From positions 930,001 to 994,000 of the forward strand of contig NZ_CP042218.1 in assembly GCF_007795095.1 (NCBI RefSeq): a DNA stretch of 64,000 bases, given 5' to 3'. Position numbers and translations under genes: made by a program. The notes beneath the pieces were generated by a model. The model saw only the letters and a program-made list of their open reading frames with translations, was not told where the DNA came from and ran no database searches. Positions 56,635 through 64,000 of this stretch are shown in pieces. Position 1 is the stretch's first letter, and each line of letters starts with the position of its first letter. The stretch is from Luteimonas granuli. Its GTDB lineage: Bacteria > Pseudomonadota > Gammaproteobacteria > Xanthomonadales > Xanthomonadaceae.

Positions 56635-57459
56635 ATGCGCCTCCGCCTGGCCATCCTGCTGCTGGTCGCCGGCTGCACGACCGAGGTCTCGGCCGGGCCG
56701 GCCGGCGGCATGTCCACGGGCCCTGCGCCGCTGGCGCGCCTGGACGTCGTGGATCGCGGCGACGGACCCGAGGCCTGGGCCGAGAACCTGATCGCGGGGC
56801 CGGTCGAGGTCATGCTCAGTGCCCGCGGCGCGACACCCTCGGCGCAACCGCCGCTGCCCGCCCGCGCCACCGTGCCGGCACGCGGCCGGGTGCTGGTGTC
56901 ACGCGTCGAGCGCGCGGATGCCGAACTGCTGCTGGAGGTGGTCCCGGGCCATCCCGGCGCCCGCCCGCGCGATGTCGAGTACGCCTGGCCGCTGGACACC
57001 CGCATGCTGCATGTGGCCCAGGGCTGGGGCGGCGGCTTCAGCCACCGCGACGCAGAAAACCGGCACGCCGTCGACTTCGCCGTCCCCGAAGGCACGCCCG
57101 TCCTGGCCGCGCGCGAGGGCGTGGTGATGCAGGCGGAGGCCGGCTTCGCCCACGGCGGACTCGATTCGCCGGAAGGCGTCGATCGCGCCAACTTCGTCCG
57201 CATCCTGCATGAGGACGGCACCATGGCCGTCTACGCCCACCTTGCGCCGGGGGGCGTACACGTGCGCCAGGGCGAGCGCGTGCGCCGCGGCCAGCGGATC
57301 GGCAGCTCCGGCAGCACCGGCTACAGCGGCGGCCCGCATCTGCATTTCGCGGTGCAGGCCAACCGCGGCCGGCGCCTGGCCTCGCTGCCGTTCCGGATGT
57401 TCGGGCCCACGGGTGTCCTGCGCTTCGCCGAGGCCCCGGTGGATGCCGCGCGGCCATAG
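56635..57459 (+). CDS. M23 family metallopeptidase lipoprotein
   Basis: This 274-residue protein starts with a lipoprotein-like signal (LAILLLVAGC, Cys14). The C-terminal LytM/M23 domain has RHAVDFAVPEGTPVLAAREG (HxxxD Zn site), FVRILHEDGTMAVYAHLAPG (H in YAHL) and SSGSTGYSGGPHLHFAV (HLH). All Zn and catalytic histidines are present, so it may cut peptidoglycan cross-links. The N-terminal ~110 residues form a beta-rich unknown domain. Cotranscribed with the phytase-like gene. Converges with the HDOD gene. Confidence 0.85.
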   Translation: MRLRLAILLLVAGCTTEVSAGPAGGMSTGPAPLARLDVVDRGDGPEAWAENLIAGPVEVMLSARGATPSAQPPLPARATVPARGRVLVSRVERADAELLLEVVPGHPGARPRDVEYAWPLDTRMLHVAQGWGGGFSHRDAENRHAVDFAVPEGTPVLAAREGVVMQAEAGFAHGGLDSPEGVDRANFVRILHEDGTMAVYAHLAPGGVHVRQGERVRRGQRIGSSGSTGYSGGPHLHFAVQANRGRRLASLPFRMFGPTGVLRFAEAPVDAARP

Positions 57460-57477
57460 TGCCGCGCGGGGTGGCAG

Positions 57478-58566
57478 CTACGCCGCGCTGCGCGCGTCCT
57501 GCTCCATCAGCGCCCGCCACTGCGGCAGCCGCGCGCTCACGCCCACGGACTGCAGGTAGGCATCGTCCAGACCTTCGCCGGCCACCAGGGCGGCGGCCAC
57601 GTGCAGGGCGCCGGTCACCCAGAAGCCCGACGCACGCCCGCGTCGCGGTCGACGGTGGAACGCCACCGCCTCGACGATGGGCATCGGCAGCCCCCACAGA
57701 CCCAGCAGGTAGGCGCCGGCTTCCGTGTACTCCGGGGCCGCGGCGCCGTCGGCCGGCGGCGGCAGCAGGCGCCCCACTTCGGCCAGCAATCCGGCGGTGG
57801 CGGCCAGCTCCGCGCTCGGGCCCGCGAGCAGGCGGCCGACCAAGCGCGAAGTGCGCAGCGCGCGGTCCTGCATGGCTTCGCGTTCGGCGGCCGAGAGACC
57901 TGCGGCGTTGCCGAAGGCCTCGCTGGCCAGCACCACCCGGTGCACGGTCTGCAGGCCCAGGCGCGCAACCGCCGAGCGGATGTCGGTGATCTCGCGTCCT
58001 GCCGAGAAGTACGCCGAATTGCACAGCCTGAGCACGCGCGCGACCAGCGCCGGATCCTGCGACAGCTCCTCGGCGATCCGGCCCAGCCCGACATCGGGGT
58101 CCCGCATCAGGCGCGCCAGCTGGAAATACATGCGCGGCGCCGCGGGCAGCGAGTCCACGCGCCCCACGTACTGCTTGAGCGTCGCGCTGTCGAGCAGCTC
58201 GCGCAGGTCGCCGATGCCCTCGACCGCGTCGATCAGCTCGTTCGCGTCCAACGGTGCCTGCAGCACCCGGTGCGCGCCATCCAGCAGGCCCACCGCGCCT
58301 GCGTCCTGGTCGGGCCCGAGCAGCAGCACCCGCACCGCCCCGGGGAAACGCGCCCGCAGCGCCACCAGCCTGTCGCGCGCAGCCGGGTCCGACGGCATGC
58401 CGCTGACCAGCACGTCGGCCGTGTCCAGGGCATCCATGTTCTCCGCGCCCGAGACGGTCTCCACGCTCCAGTCCAGCCCGAACTCGGCCAGGGCCCGCGT
58501 CAGCCCGTCCATCGGCCCGGGTTCGCCTTCCACGAAAACTATGTGCACAGCCTTCTCCACGCGCAT
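57478..58566 (-). CDS. HDOD domain protein with an N-terminal receiver-like domain
   Basis: HDOD domains are HD-like domains lacking the metal ligands and act as signalling scaffolds. The 362-residue protein starts with a CheY-like part (VHIVFVEGEPGPMDGLTRAL.. VLVSGMPSDPAARDRLVALR) in which the phosphoacceptor Asp position reads VSGM, so it may be a pseudo-receiver. The HDOD part follows: RVDSLPAAPRMYFQLARLMR, DPALVARVLRLCNSAYFSAG, REITDIRSAVARLGLQTVHR, and AFHRRPRRG. The family often links c-di-GMP or two-component circuits to motility. Single gene. Confidence 0.85.
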   Translation of the reverse strand: MRVEKAVHIVFVEGEPGPMDGLTRALAEFGLDWSVETVSGAENMDALDTADVLVSGMPSDPAARDRLVALRARFPGAVRVLLLGPDQDAGAVGLLDGAHRVLQAPLDANELIDAVEGIGDLRELLDSATLKQYVGRVDSLPAAPRMYFQLARLMRDPDVGLGRIAEELSQDPALVARVLRLCNSAYFSAGREITDIRSAVARLGLQTVHRVVLASEAFGNAAGLSAAEREAMQDRALRTSRLVGRLLAGPSAELAATAGLLAEVGRLLPPPADGAAAPEYTEAGAYLLGLWGLPMPIVEAVAFHRRPRRGRASGFWVTGALHVAAALVAGEGLDDAYLQSVGVSARLPQWRALMEQDARSAA

Positions 58567-58659
58567 GGCCGGGGGATCGCCCGCCTGCGTCCGTTAGCGG
58601 CCGGCGTATCCGCGCCTTGATGGCACCGAAGGCGAACGGCGTCACAGTTCACGCACGTC

Positions 58660-58665
58660 TATAAT
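58660..58665 (+). promoter_or_regulatory. -10 hexamer TATAAT of prfC
   Basis: A perfect TATAAT lies 44 nt before the prfC ATG and predicts a ~38-nt leader, in contrast to the leaderless genes here. No -35 is clear. Confidence 0.5.
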
Positions 58666-58709
58666 CGCCTCCCTCTTTCCAGCCACGCGCGCCCCCGGGC
58701 GTCGACCCC

Positions 58710-60302
58710 ATGTCCGATGTTTCCCGGCAGGCGCTGCGCCGCCGCACCTTCGCGATCATCTCGCACCCCGACGCCGGCAAGACCACGCTGACCGAGAAGC
58801 TGCTGCTGTTCGGCGGCGCGATCCAGATGGCCGGCTCGGTCAAGGGCCGCAAGGCCGCGCGCCATGCCACCAGCGACTGGATGAAGCTGGAGCAGGAGCG
58901 CGGCATCTCGGTGACCAGCTCGGTGATGCAGTTCCCTTACGACGGCCGCATCGTCAACCTTCTCGACACCCCCGGCCACGCCGACTTCGGCGAGGACACC
59001 TATCGCGTGTTGACCGCGGTGGACAGCGCGCTGATGGTCATCGACGTCGCCAAGGGCGTGGAGGAGCGCACGATCAAGCTGATGGAGGTGTGCCGCATGC
59101 GCGACACGCCGATCATGACCTTCATCAACAAGCTCGACCGCGAAGGCAAGGACCCGATCGAGCTGCTGGACGAAGTGGAGACGGTGCTCGGCATCCAGTG
59201 CGCACCGGTCACCTGGCCGATCGGCATGGGCAAGCGCCTGAAGGGCGTGGTGCACCTGATCAGCGGCGAAGTGCATCTGTACGAACAGGGCCGCAACTTC
59301 ACCCGTCAGGATTCGACCATCTTCGCCTCGATCGACGACCCACTGCTGGAAGCGCGCATCGGCGCGGACATGCTGTCCGACCTGCGCGACGAACTCGAGC
59401 TGGTGCAGGGCGCGAGCCACTCCTTCGACCTCGACGCGTACCACGCGGGGCGGCAGACGCCCGTGTTCTTCGGCTCGGCGGTCAACAACTTCGGGGTGCA
59501 GCCGCTGCTCGATTTCTTCGTGAAGCACGCGCCCCCGCCGCAGCCGCGCGAGACCACGGAGCGGGCGGTGATGCCCGACGAGGCGAAGCTCACCGGCTTC
59601 GTGTTCAAGATCCAGGCCAACATGGACCCGCAGCACCGCGATCGCGTCGCCTTCATGCGTGTGTGCTCGGGCCGCTTCGAGGCCGGCATGAAGGCCTTCC
59701 ACGTGCGCAGCGGCAAGGAAATGAAGCTCGCCAACGCGCTGACCTTCATGGCCAGCGACCGCGAGATCGCCGTCGAGGCCTGGCCCGGCGACGTCATCGG
59801 CATCCACAACCACGGCACCATCTCCATCGGCGACACCTTCACCGAGGGCGAGCGGTTCTCGTTCACCGGCATCCCCAACTTCGCGCCGGAACTGTTCCGC
59901 CGTGCGCGGCTGCGCGACCCGCTCAAGCTCAAGCAGCTGCAGAAGGGGCTCGAACAGCTGTCCGAGGAAGGTGCGACCCAGTTCTTCCGGCCGCTGATGT
60001 CCAACGACCTGATCCTGGGCGCGGTCGGCGTGCTGCAGTTCGACGTCGCCGCCTACCGGCTCAAGGCCGAGTACGGCGTCGACGCCATCTTCGAGCCGGT
60101 CGGCGTGGCCACCACGCGCTGGATCCACTGCGACAGCGAGAAGAAGCTGGAGGAGTTCCGCGAGAAGAATGCCGCCAATCTCGGCATCGACGCCGCCGGG
60201 GAGCTCGTGTACCTCGCGCCCAGCCGCGTCAACCTCCAGCTCGCCCAGGAACGCTGGCCGGACGTCCGCTTCGCCGCCACCCGCGAGACCGCGCACGTAT
60301 GA
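58710..60302 (+). CDS. prfC: Peptide chain release factor 3
   Basis: RF3 is a GTPase that removes RF1/RF2 from the ribosome after termination. The 530-residue protein has G1 [20 protein letters not shown], the RF3-specific [21 protein letters not shown]2/G3 [16 protein letters not shown] and [17 protein letters not shown]4 [13 protein letters not shown], and EF-Tu-like domains II and III ([20 protein letters not shown]). The standard initiator is kept. Confidence 0.97.
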   Translation: MSDVSRQALRRRTFAIISHPDAGKTTLTEKLLLFGGAIQMAGSVKGRKAARHATSDWMKLEQERGISVTSSVMQFPYDGRIVNLLDTPGHADFGEDTYRVLTAVDSALMVIDVAKGVEERTIKLMEVCRMRDTPIMTFINKLDREGKDPIELLDEVETVLGIQCAPVTWPIGMGKRLKGVVHLISGEVHLYEQGRNFTRQDSTIFASIDDPLLEARIGADMLSDLRDELELVQGASHSFDLDAYHAGRQTPVFFGSAVNNFGVQPLLDFFVKHAPPPQPRETTERAVMPDEAKLTGFVFKIQANMDPQHRDRVAFMRVCSGRFEAGMKAFHVRSGKEMKLANALTFMASDREIAVEAWPGDVIGIHNHGTISIGDTFTEGERFSFTGIPNFAPELFRRARLRDPLKLKQLQKGLEQLSEEGATQFFRPLMSNDLILGAVGVLQFDVAAYRLKAEYGVDAIFEPVGVATTRWIHCDSEKKLEEFREKNAANLGIDAAGELVYLAPSRVNLQLAQERWPDVRFAATRETAHV

Positions 60303-60339
60303 CATGATCCGGGCGGTTCCTTCCCCCGGGGATTCCGCC

Positions 60340-60987
60340 ATGTCCACGATGACGCTGCGCGAGAGGCGCGAGGAGCTGGCCAGCGCGCTGACGCACGGCC
60401 TGGGCGCGACTGCCGCGCTGGCAGGCGGCGCGGTTCTGGTCACCCTGGCCGCGCTGTACGGCAACGGCTGGCAGCTGGGCGCGGCGATCGTGTTCGGCGC
60501 CTGCCTGCTGCTGCTGTACCTGGCATCCACCCTCTACCACTCCTTCCAGCACCCGGTGCTCAAGGGTCGGCTGAAGGTGTTCGACCACTGCGCGATCTAC
60601 CTCCTCATCGCCGGCACCTACACGCCGTTCACCCTGGTCGCCCTGCGCGGCCCGTGGGGATGGGGCCTGTTCGCGGCGATCTGGACGCTGGCGCTCGCCG
60701 GCGTCGTCTTCAAACTGTTCTACACCGGCCGCTTCAGGCGCCTGTCGACCCTGATCTACGTTGCCATGGGCTGGCTGGTCCTCGTGGCGATCAGGCCGAT
60801 ACTGGCCGCGCTCGACGCCTGGACCTTCGGCTGGCTGCTCGCCGGCGGCGTCTTCTACACGCTCGGCACGGTCTTCTACCACCGCGAGGCACTGCCTTAT
60901 TCGCATGCGATCTGGCATGTGTTCTGCATCGCCGGAAGCGTCTGCCACTACGTCGCGGTGATCGCGCAGGTGACGCTGCCCGCCTGA
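60340..60987 (+). CDS. Hemolysin III / PAQR-like membrane protein
   Basis: This 215-residue protein has seven predicted membrane helices and the family residues: ASALTHGLGATAALAGGAVL (SxxTHGxG), LLYLASTLYHSFQHPVLKGR (STLYH with His and Ser), HCAIYLLIAGTYTPFTLVAL and ALPYSHAIWHVFCIAGSVCH, with the Zn-binding histidines in STLYH and HAIWH. Related to TrhA/YqfA, which control membrane fluidity; hemolysis is unlikely. ATG 60340 fits the family start; ATG 60304 is an alternative. A small terminator follows. Confidence 0.9.
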   Translation: MSTMTLRERREELASALTHGLGATAALAGGAVLVTLAALYGNGWQLGAAIVFGACLLLLYLASTLYHSFQHPVLKGRLKVFDHCAIYLLIAGTYTPFTLVALRGPWGWGLFAAIWTLALAGVVFKLFYTGRFRRLSTLIYVAMGWLVLVAIRPILAALDAWTFGWLLAGGVFYTLGTVFYHREALPYSHAIWHVFCIAGSVCHYVAVIAQVTLPA

Positions 60988-60994
60988 ACGCCAC

Positions 60995-61016
60995 CCGCGT
61001 CGTTCACCGCGGTTTT
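60995..61016 (+). terminator. Possible terminator of the hemolysin III gene
   Basis: CCGCG and CGCGG (5 bp) with an 8-nt loop are followed by TTTT, 7 nt after the stop codon. The stem is short, so efficiency is uncertain. Confidence 0.4.
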
Positions 61017-61062
61017 ACCGCCGCCGTCGGAGGGTGATCGCGCCTCCCCCTCAGGAACGCGC

Positions 61063-63024
61063 ATGGCGACCGAGCAACCACGGCGCGTGGGACCCTGGTC
61101 ATCCGCGGCGCTTGCGGCCGGCCGCGCGCATCCCTGGCGAACCGTGCTGGCCGCCGTTGCGGTGGCCGTGCTCGTGCTGGCGCTGCTCTGGGACTGGAAC
61201 TGGTTCAAGGGTCCGGTCGAAAGCCTCGTGTCCGCACGCACGGGCCGCAGCTTCCACATCGCAGGCGACCTCGATGTCGACCTCGGACGCACCACCGTGG
61301 TCCGCGCCGGCGGCCTTGCGCTCGGCAACGCGGACTGGTCCGCGCAGCCGGTGATGGCCCGCGCCGCGATGCTGGAACTGCACGTCCGCCTGTTCCCGCT
61401 CCTGGCCGGCCGCGTCCATCTGCCCGAACTGCTGCTCGTCAGGCCGGATCTGCTGCTGGAGGCGGGCGAAGACGGCGACAACTGGCACTTCGACGGTATG
61501 GCGGGCGAGGGCGACGGCCCGCGCATCGACCGCCTGCGGGTGGAGGCCGGGCACCTGCGCTTCGTCGACGCGGCGAAGGGGACCGACGTCGACCTCGCCC
61601 TGCAGAGCCGGGATGCCGGCGATGGCGAGGGCGAGCGCCCGCTCACCCTGCGTGGCGACGGCCACTGGCGCGGCGAAGCCTTCGAAGTGAGCGGAGCCGT
61701 GGCCTCGCCGTTGGAACTGCGCGACACCGACACCCCGTTCGCGGTCGATCTGCGCGCACGCGCCGGGAGCACGCGGGCGCATGCGCGCGGCGCGATCACC
61801 CGGCTGCTGGGGCTGTCGGCCTTCGACATCCGCATGGCGCTGTCCGGCACGGACCTCGCGCACCTGTACCCGCTGCTCGGCATCGCCCTGCCGCACACGC
61901 CGCACTACGCGCTGGACGGCCGCCTCGTGCGCGACCACGCCGTATGGCGCTACGAGGGCTTCAGCGGCAAGGTCGGCGACAGCGACCTCGGCGGCAGTGC
62001 GAGGATCACCACCGGCGGCGAGCGCCTGCGGTTCGAGGGCGACCTGCATTCCAGGCTGCTCGACTTCGACGACCTCGCCGGCTTCGTCGGCGCTCCACCC
62101 GAGAGCGATTCAGGAGGTTCGGGCGATGCCGTGCTCGAGGCACGTGCCGCGAAGCGGGCCGCCGAAGGCCGCCTGCTGCCCGATACACCCTACGACCTGG
62201 CCAAGCTGCGCACCATGGATGCCGACGTGCTCTGGAAGGCCACGCGCATCGTGGCGCCGGGCTGGCCGCTGGACGACATGGACATGCACGTCCTGCTCGA
62301 GGACGGGCTGCTGCGACTGGAACCGCTGGACTTCGGCGTCGCCGGCGGCCGCGTGCGCTCGACCGTGCGCATGGACGCGCGCCAGGAGGCGATCCGCACC
62401 GACGCCGCGATCCGCCTGCGCGGCCTCGACCTGGGGCAGCTGTTCCCGGACGCCGGGCTCACCGACGACGCCATCGGCCGCCTCGGCGGCGACATCGACA
62501 TCCGCGGCACCGGCAATTCCATCGCCGACATGCTCGCCACCGCCGACGGCGATGCCGCGCTGGGCATGGGGCGCGGCGAGATCAGCAACCTGCTGCTCGA
62601 ATTCGCCGGTCTCGACATCTACGAGGCGCTCAAGTTCATGCTCGGCCATGACCGCAGGGTCGCGATCCGCTGCGCCTTCGGCGACTTCGCGATCGAAGAC
62701 GGAGTGATGACCACGCGCGCGCTGGCCTTCGACACCGAAGACACCATCATCGTCGGCGAGGGCACGATCGATCTCGGCGAGGAACGGCTGGACCTGCTGC
62801 TGAAGCCGCGGCCGAAGGACCGCAGCATCCTCGCGCTGCGCTCACCGCTGGTCATCGACGGCAGCTTCCGCGACCCCGGCTTCCACCCCGACATGGCGCG
62901 CCTCGGACTGCGTGGCGCGATCGCGCTGACCCTGGCCAGCATCGCGCCGCCCGCGGCGCTGCTCGCCACGCTCGAGCTGGGGCCCGGCGAGGACAGCGAC
63001 TGCGGCGGCGAGTACGCGCGCTAG
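61063..63024 (+). CDS. AsmA family inner-membrane protein
   Basis: AsmA-like proteins are bridge-like lipid-transfer proteins that span the periplasm. The 653-residue protein has one N-terminal membrane helix (TVLAAVAVAVLVLALLWDWN), the AsmA N-domain (WFKGPVESLVSARTGRSFHI, AGDLDVDLGRTTVVRAGGLA) and the C-terminal AsmA domain (LGMGRGEISNLLLEFAGLDI, YEALKFMLGHDRRVAIRCAF). An AGGA ribosome-binding site precedes ATG 61063. It is shorter than TamB, YhdP and YdbH-type proteins. It ends 4 nt into the convergent CBS gene. Confidence 0.9.
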   Translation: MATEQPRRVGPWSSAALAAGRAHPWRTVLAAVAVAVLVLALLWDWNWFKGPVESLVSARTGRSFHIAGDLDVDLGRTTVVRAGGLALGNADWSAQPVMARAAMLELHVRLFPLLAGRVHLPELLLVRPDLLLEAGEDGDNWHFDGMAGEGDGPRIDRLRVEAGHLRFVDAAKGTDVDLALQSRDAGDGEGERPLTLRGDGHWRGEAFEVSGAVASPLELRDTDTPFAVDLRARAGSTRAHARGAITRLLGLSAFDIRMALSGTDLAHLYPLLGIALPHTPHYALDGRLVRDHAVWRYEGFSGKVGDSDLGGSARITTGGERLRFEGDLHSRLLDFDDLAGFVGAPPESDSGGSGDAVLEARAAKRAAEGRLLPDTPYDLAKLRTMDADVLWKATRIVAPGWPLDDMDMHVLLEDGLLRLEPLDFGVAGGRVRSTVRMDARQEAIRTDAAIRLRGLDLGQLFPDAGLTDDAIGRLGGDIDIRGTGNSIADMLATADGDAALGMGRGEISNLLLEFAGLDIYEALKFMLGHDRRVAIRCAFGDFAIEDGVMTTRALAFDTEDTIIVGEGTIDLGEERLDLLLKPRPKDRSILALRSPLVIDGSFRDPGFHPDMARLGLRGAIALTLASIAPPAALLATLELGPGEDSDCGGEYAR

Positions 63025-63479
63025 GGCGCGCGGTGCCCCACCGCCGGTTCGGACTTGATATAGCGCTGCAGGTGCTCGAGCTCGAACTGCTGCTCTTCGA
63101 TCACCGCCTTGACCAGGTCGCCGATCGACACCAGGCCGACCAGCTTCCCGTCCACCACCACCGGCAGGTGGCGGATGCGACGCTCGGTCACCAGTTGCAT
63201 GCAGGCCGGCGCGTCGTCGTCGAGGCCGACGGTGACCGCGTCCGCGGTCATGATGTCGCGCACCGGCGTGTCCCGCGACGAGCGCCCTTCGAGCACGATC
63301 TTCCGCGCGTAGTCGCGCTCCGACACGATGCCCGCGAGCCGTCCTCCCGGCTCCAGCACCACCAGCGCGCCGATACCCTTCTCGGCCATCAGCCGGATAG
63401 CGTCGATCACCGCCGCATCCGGCCCGATGGAAAAGACCTCAGACCCCTTCGACTCCAGCAGCTGCCTCACCGTGCGCAT
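63021..63479 (-). CDS. CBS domain protein (152 aa)
   Basis: The protein is a pair of CBS domains, a Bateman module that usually binds adenine nucleotides: VFSIGPDAAVIDAIRLMAEK, GIGALVVLEPGGRLAGIVSE, RDYARKIVLEGRSSRDTPVR, DIMTADAVTVGLDDDAPACM, HLPVVVDGKLVGLVSIGDLV. No catalytic domain is present. The start (MRTVRQLLESKG) at 63479 has a GAGG ribosome-binding site and overlaps the end of the glycosyltransferase gene by 41 nt. Its role is unknown. Confidence 0.88.
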   Translation of the reverse strand: MRTVRQLLESKGSEVFSIGPDAAVIDAIRLMAEKGIGALVVLEPGGRLAGIVSERDYARKIVLEGRSSRDTPVRDIMTADAVTVGLDDDAPACMQLVTERRIRHLPVVVDGKLVGLVSIGDLVKAVIEEQQFELEHLQRYIKSEPAVGHRAP

Positions 63480-64000
63480 CGCGGCCTCGCTCGATCATGG
63501 GTGGCACGGCCGAGGATACCCCTTCGGCCGGCGACCAGGTGTCGACCAGGTACAGCGGACGCTGCTTGGACTCTTCGTACAGCCGGCCCAGGTACTCGCC
63601 GATCATGCCCAGCGCCACCAGCTGCACTCCGCCAAGGAACAGGATCACCGCCATCATCGTCGGCCAGCCCGCCACCGGGTCACCCAGGAACAACGCCTTG
63701 GCGACGACCCACAGGCCATAGCCGAACGCGACCAGCGCCGTGGCCCCGCCCAGGTAGGTCGCCAGCCGCAGCGGCGCGCTGGAGAAGCTGGTGATGCCCT
63801 CCAGCGCGAAGTTCCACAGCCGCCAGGCGTTGAACTTGCTGCGCCCCGCCAGGCGCGGCTCGCGTCGATAGGGAATGCTGGTGCGGTTGAAACCGATCCA
63901 GCCGAACAGCCCCTTCATGAAGCGGTGCCGCTCGCGAAGTCCGCGCAGGGCGGCCAGCGCGCGCGGCGACAGCAGGCGGAAATCGCCGGTGTCCGCGGGG
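63439..64000 (-). CDS. Glycosyltransferase family 2 (GtrB/dolichyl-phosphate synthase-like), C-terminal part
   Basis: The protein runs in from the right edge: ..PADTGDFRLLSPRALAALRG, LRERHRFMKGLFGWIGF, then REPRLAGRSKFNAWRLWNFA and ALEGITSFSSAPLRLATYLG. D(T)GDFRLL and RHRFMKGLFxWIGF are the family signature. Two C-terminal membrane helices (ATALVAFGYGLWVVAKALFL; MAVILFLGGVQLVALGMIGE) and EYLGRLYEESKQRPLYLV follow. The relatives load sugars onto polyprenyl phosphate (GtrB, ArnC, DPM). The N-terminal catalytic part lies outside the window. Its 3' end overlaps the CBS gene. Confidence 0.9.
   Translation of the reverse strand, partial: PADTGDFRLLSPRALAALRGLRERHRFMKGLFGWIGFNRTSIPYRREPRLAGRSKFNAWRLWNFALEGITSFSSAPLRLATYLGGATALVAFGYGLWVVAKALFLGDPVAGWPTMMAVILFLGGVQLVALGMIGEYLGRLYEESKQRPLYLVDTWSPAEGVSSAVPPMIERGRDAHGEAAAGVEGV

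Overview
The window is chromosomal DNA of a very GC-rich gammaproteobacterium of the Xanthomonadaceae/Lysobacteraceae type (Lysobacter, Luteimonas or Pseudoxanthomonas are the nearest guesses). The pointers are a XanB/ManC-type enzyme, HPr kinase inside an rpoN-hpf-ptsN-hprK-rapZ run, a PTS with no sugar permease, PilT/PilU, the AmgK-MurU recycling pair, and many promoters with a GCTAnnnT-like -10 and no recognisable -35. About 70 protein genes fill it densely, often with ATGA/GTGA start-stop overlaps. I see no tRNA, rRNA, CRISPR array, transposase or prophage.

Layout. 1-8 kb: manC (cut by the edge), amgK-murU (MurNAc recycling), a degenerate endonuclease V, a pirin, rlmKL with a small hydrolase, an AmpD-like amidase. 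8-16.5 kb: tesB, a DUF2007 protein, a 604-bp gene-free stretch with two related hairpin elements, an EF-hand protein, ate (bpt), an exonuclease/phosphatase-fold lipoprotein, an SPFH / Arc-like repressor / PH-domain unit, a VanY-like peptidase and rnk. 16.9-24.7 kb: hda-AI-2E transporter and DUF2066 facing purM-purN, two DUF3108 paralogues, murA-bolA. 24.8-36 kb: one long co-directional run joining LPS synthesis and export (kdsD-kdsC-lptC-lptA-lptB) to rpoN, hpf, ptsN, hprK, rapZ, an EIIA-Man domain protein, ptsH, ptsI and mgtE. 36-49 kb: pyrB-ruvX-yqgE, sod, pilT-pilU, yggS-proC, DoxX, a cobalamin-binding-type protein with pdxH, a GLYK-type kinase, dodecin, aroK (frameshifted)-aroB, WGR, hemE. 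49-64 kb: a very large propeller-type hybrid sensor kinase split by a C8 tract, YceI, glutaredoxin, sdaA, a phytase-like propeller lipoprotein, an M23 peptidase, an HDOD protein, prfC, hemolysin III, AsmA, a CBS protein and a GT2 glycosyltransferase (cut by the edge).

How genes work together. The 24.8-36 kb run couples envelope building to a phosphoryl-relay signalling network: EI, HPr, an EIIA-Man-like protein and EIIA-Ntr, with HprK acting on HPr, and RapZ and sigma-54 alongside, but no permease in view. A second theme is cell-wall turnover and remodelling (AmgK, MurU, MurA, AmpD-like amidase, VanY-like and M23 peptidases).

Most notable observations: (1) two neighbouring hairpin elements with diverged but re-paired stems around a conserved core; (2) at least eight genes with a -10 hexamer ending 6-7 nt before the start codon and no Shine-Dalgarno, predicting leaderless mRNAs; (3) a GATATCA repeat, 11 bp apart, between the -35 and -10 of an operon that encodes its own Arc-like protein; (4) an endonuclease V homologue lacking two catalytic aspartates; (5) two single-base frameshifts, in aroK and in the hybrid kinase.
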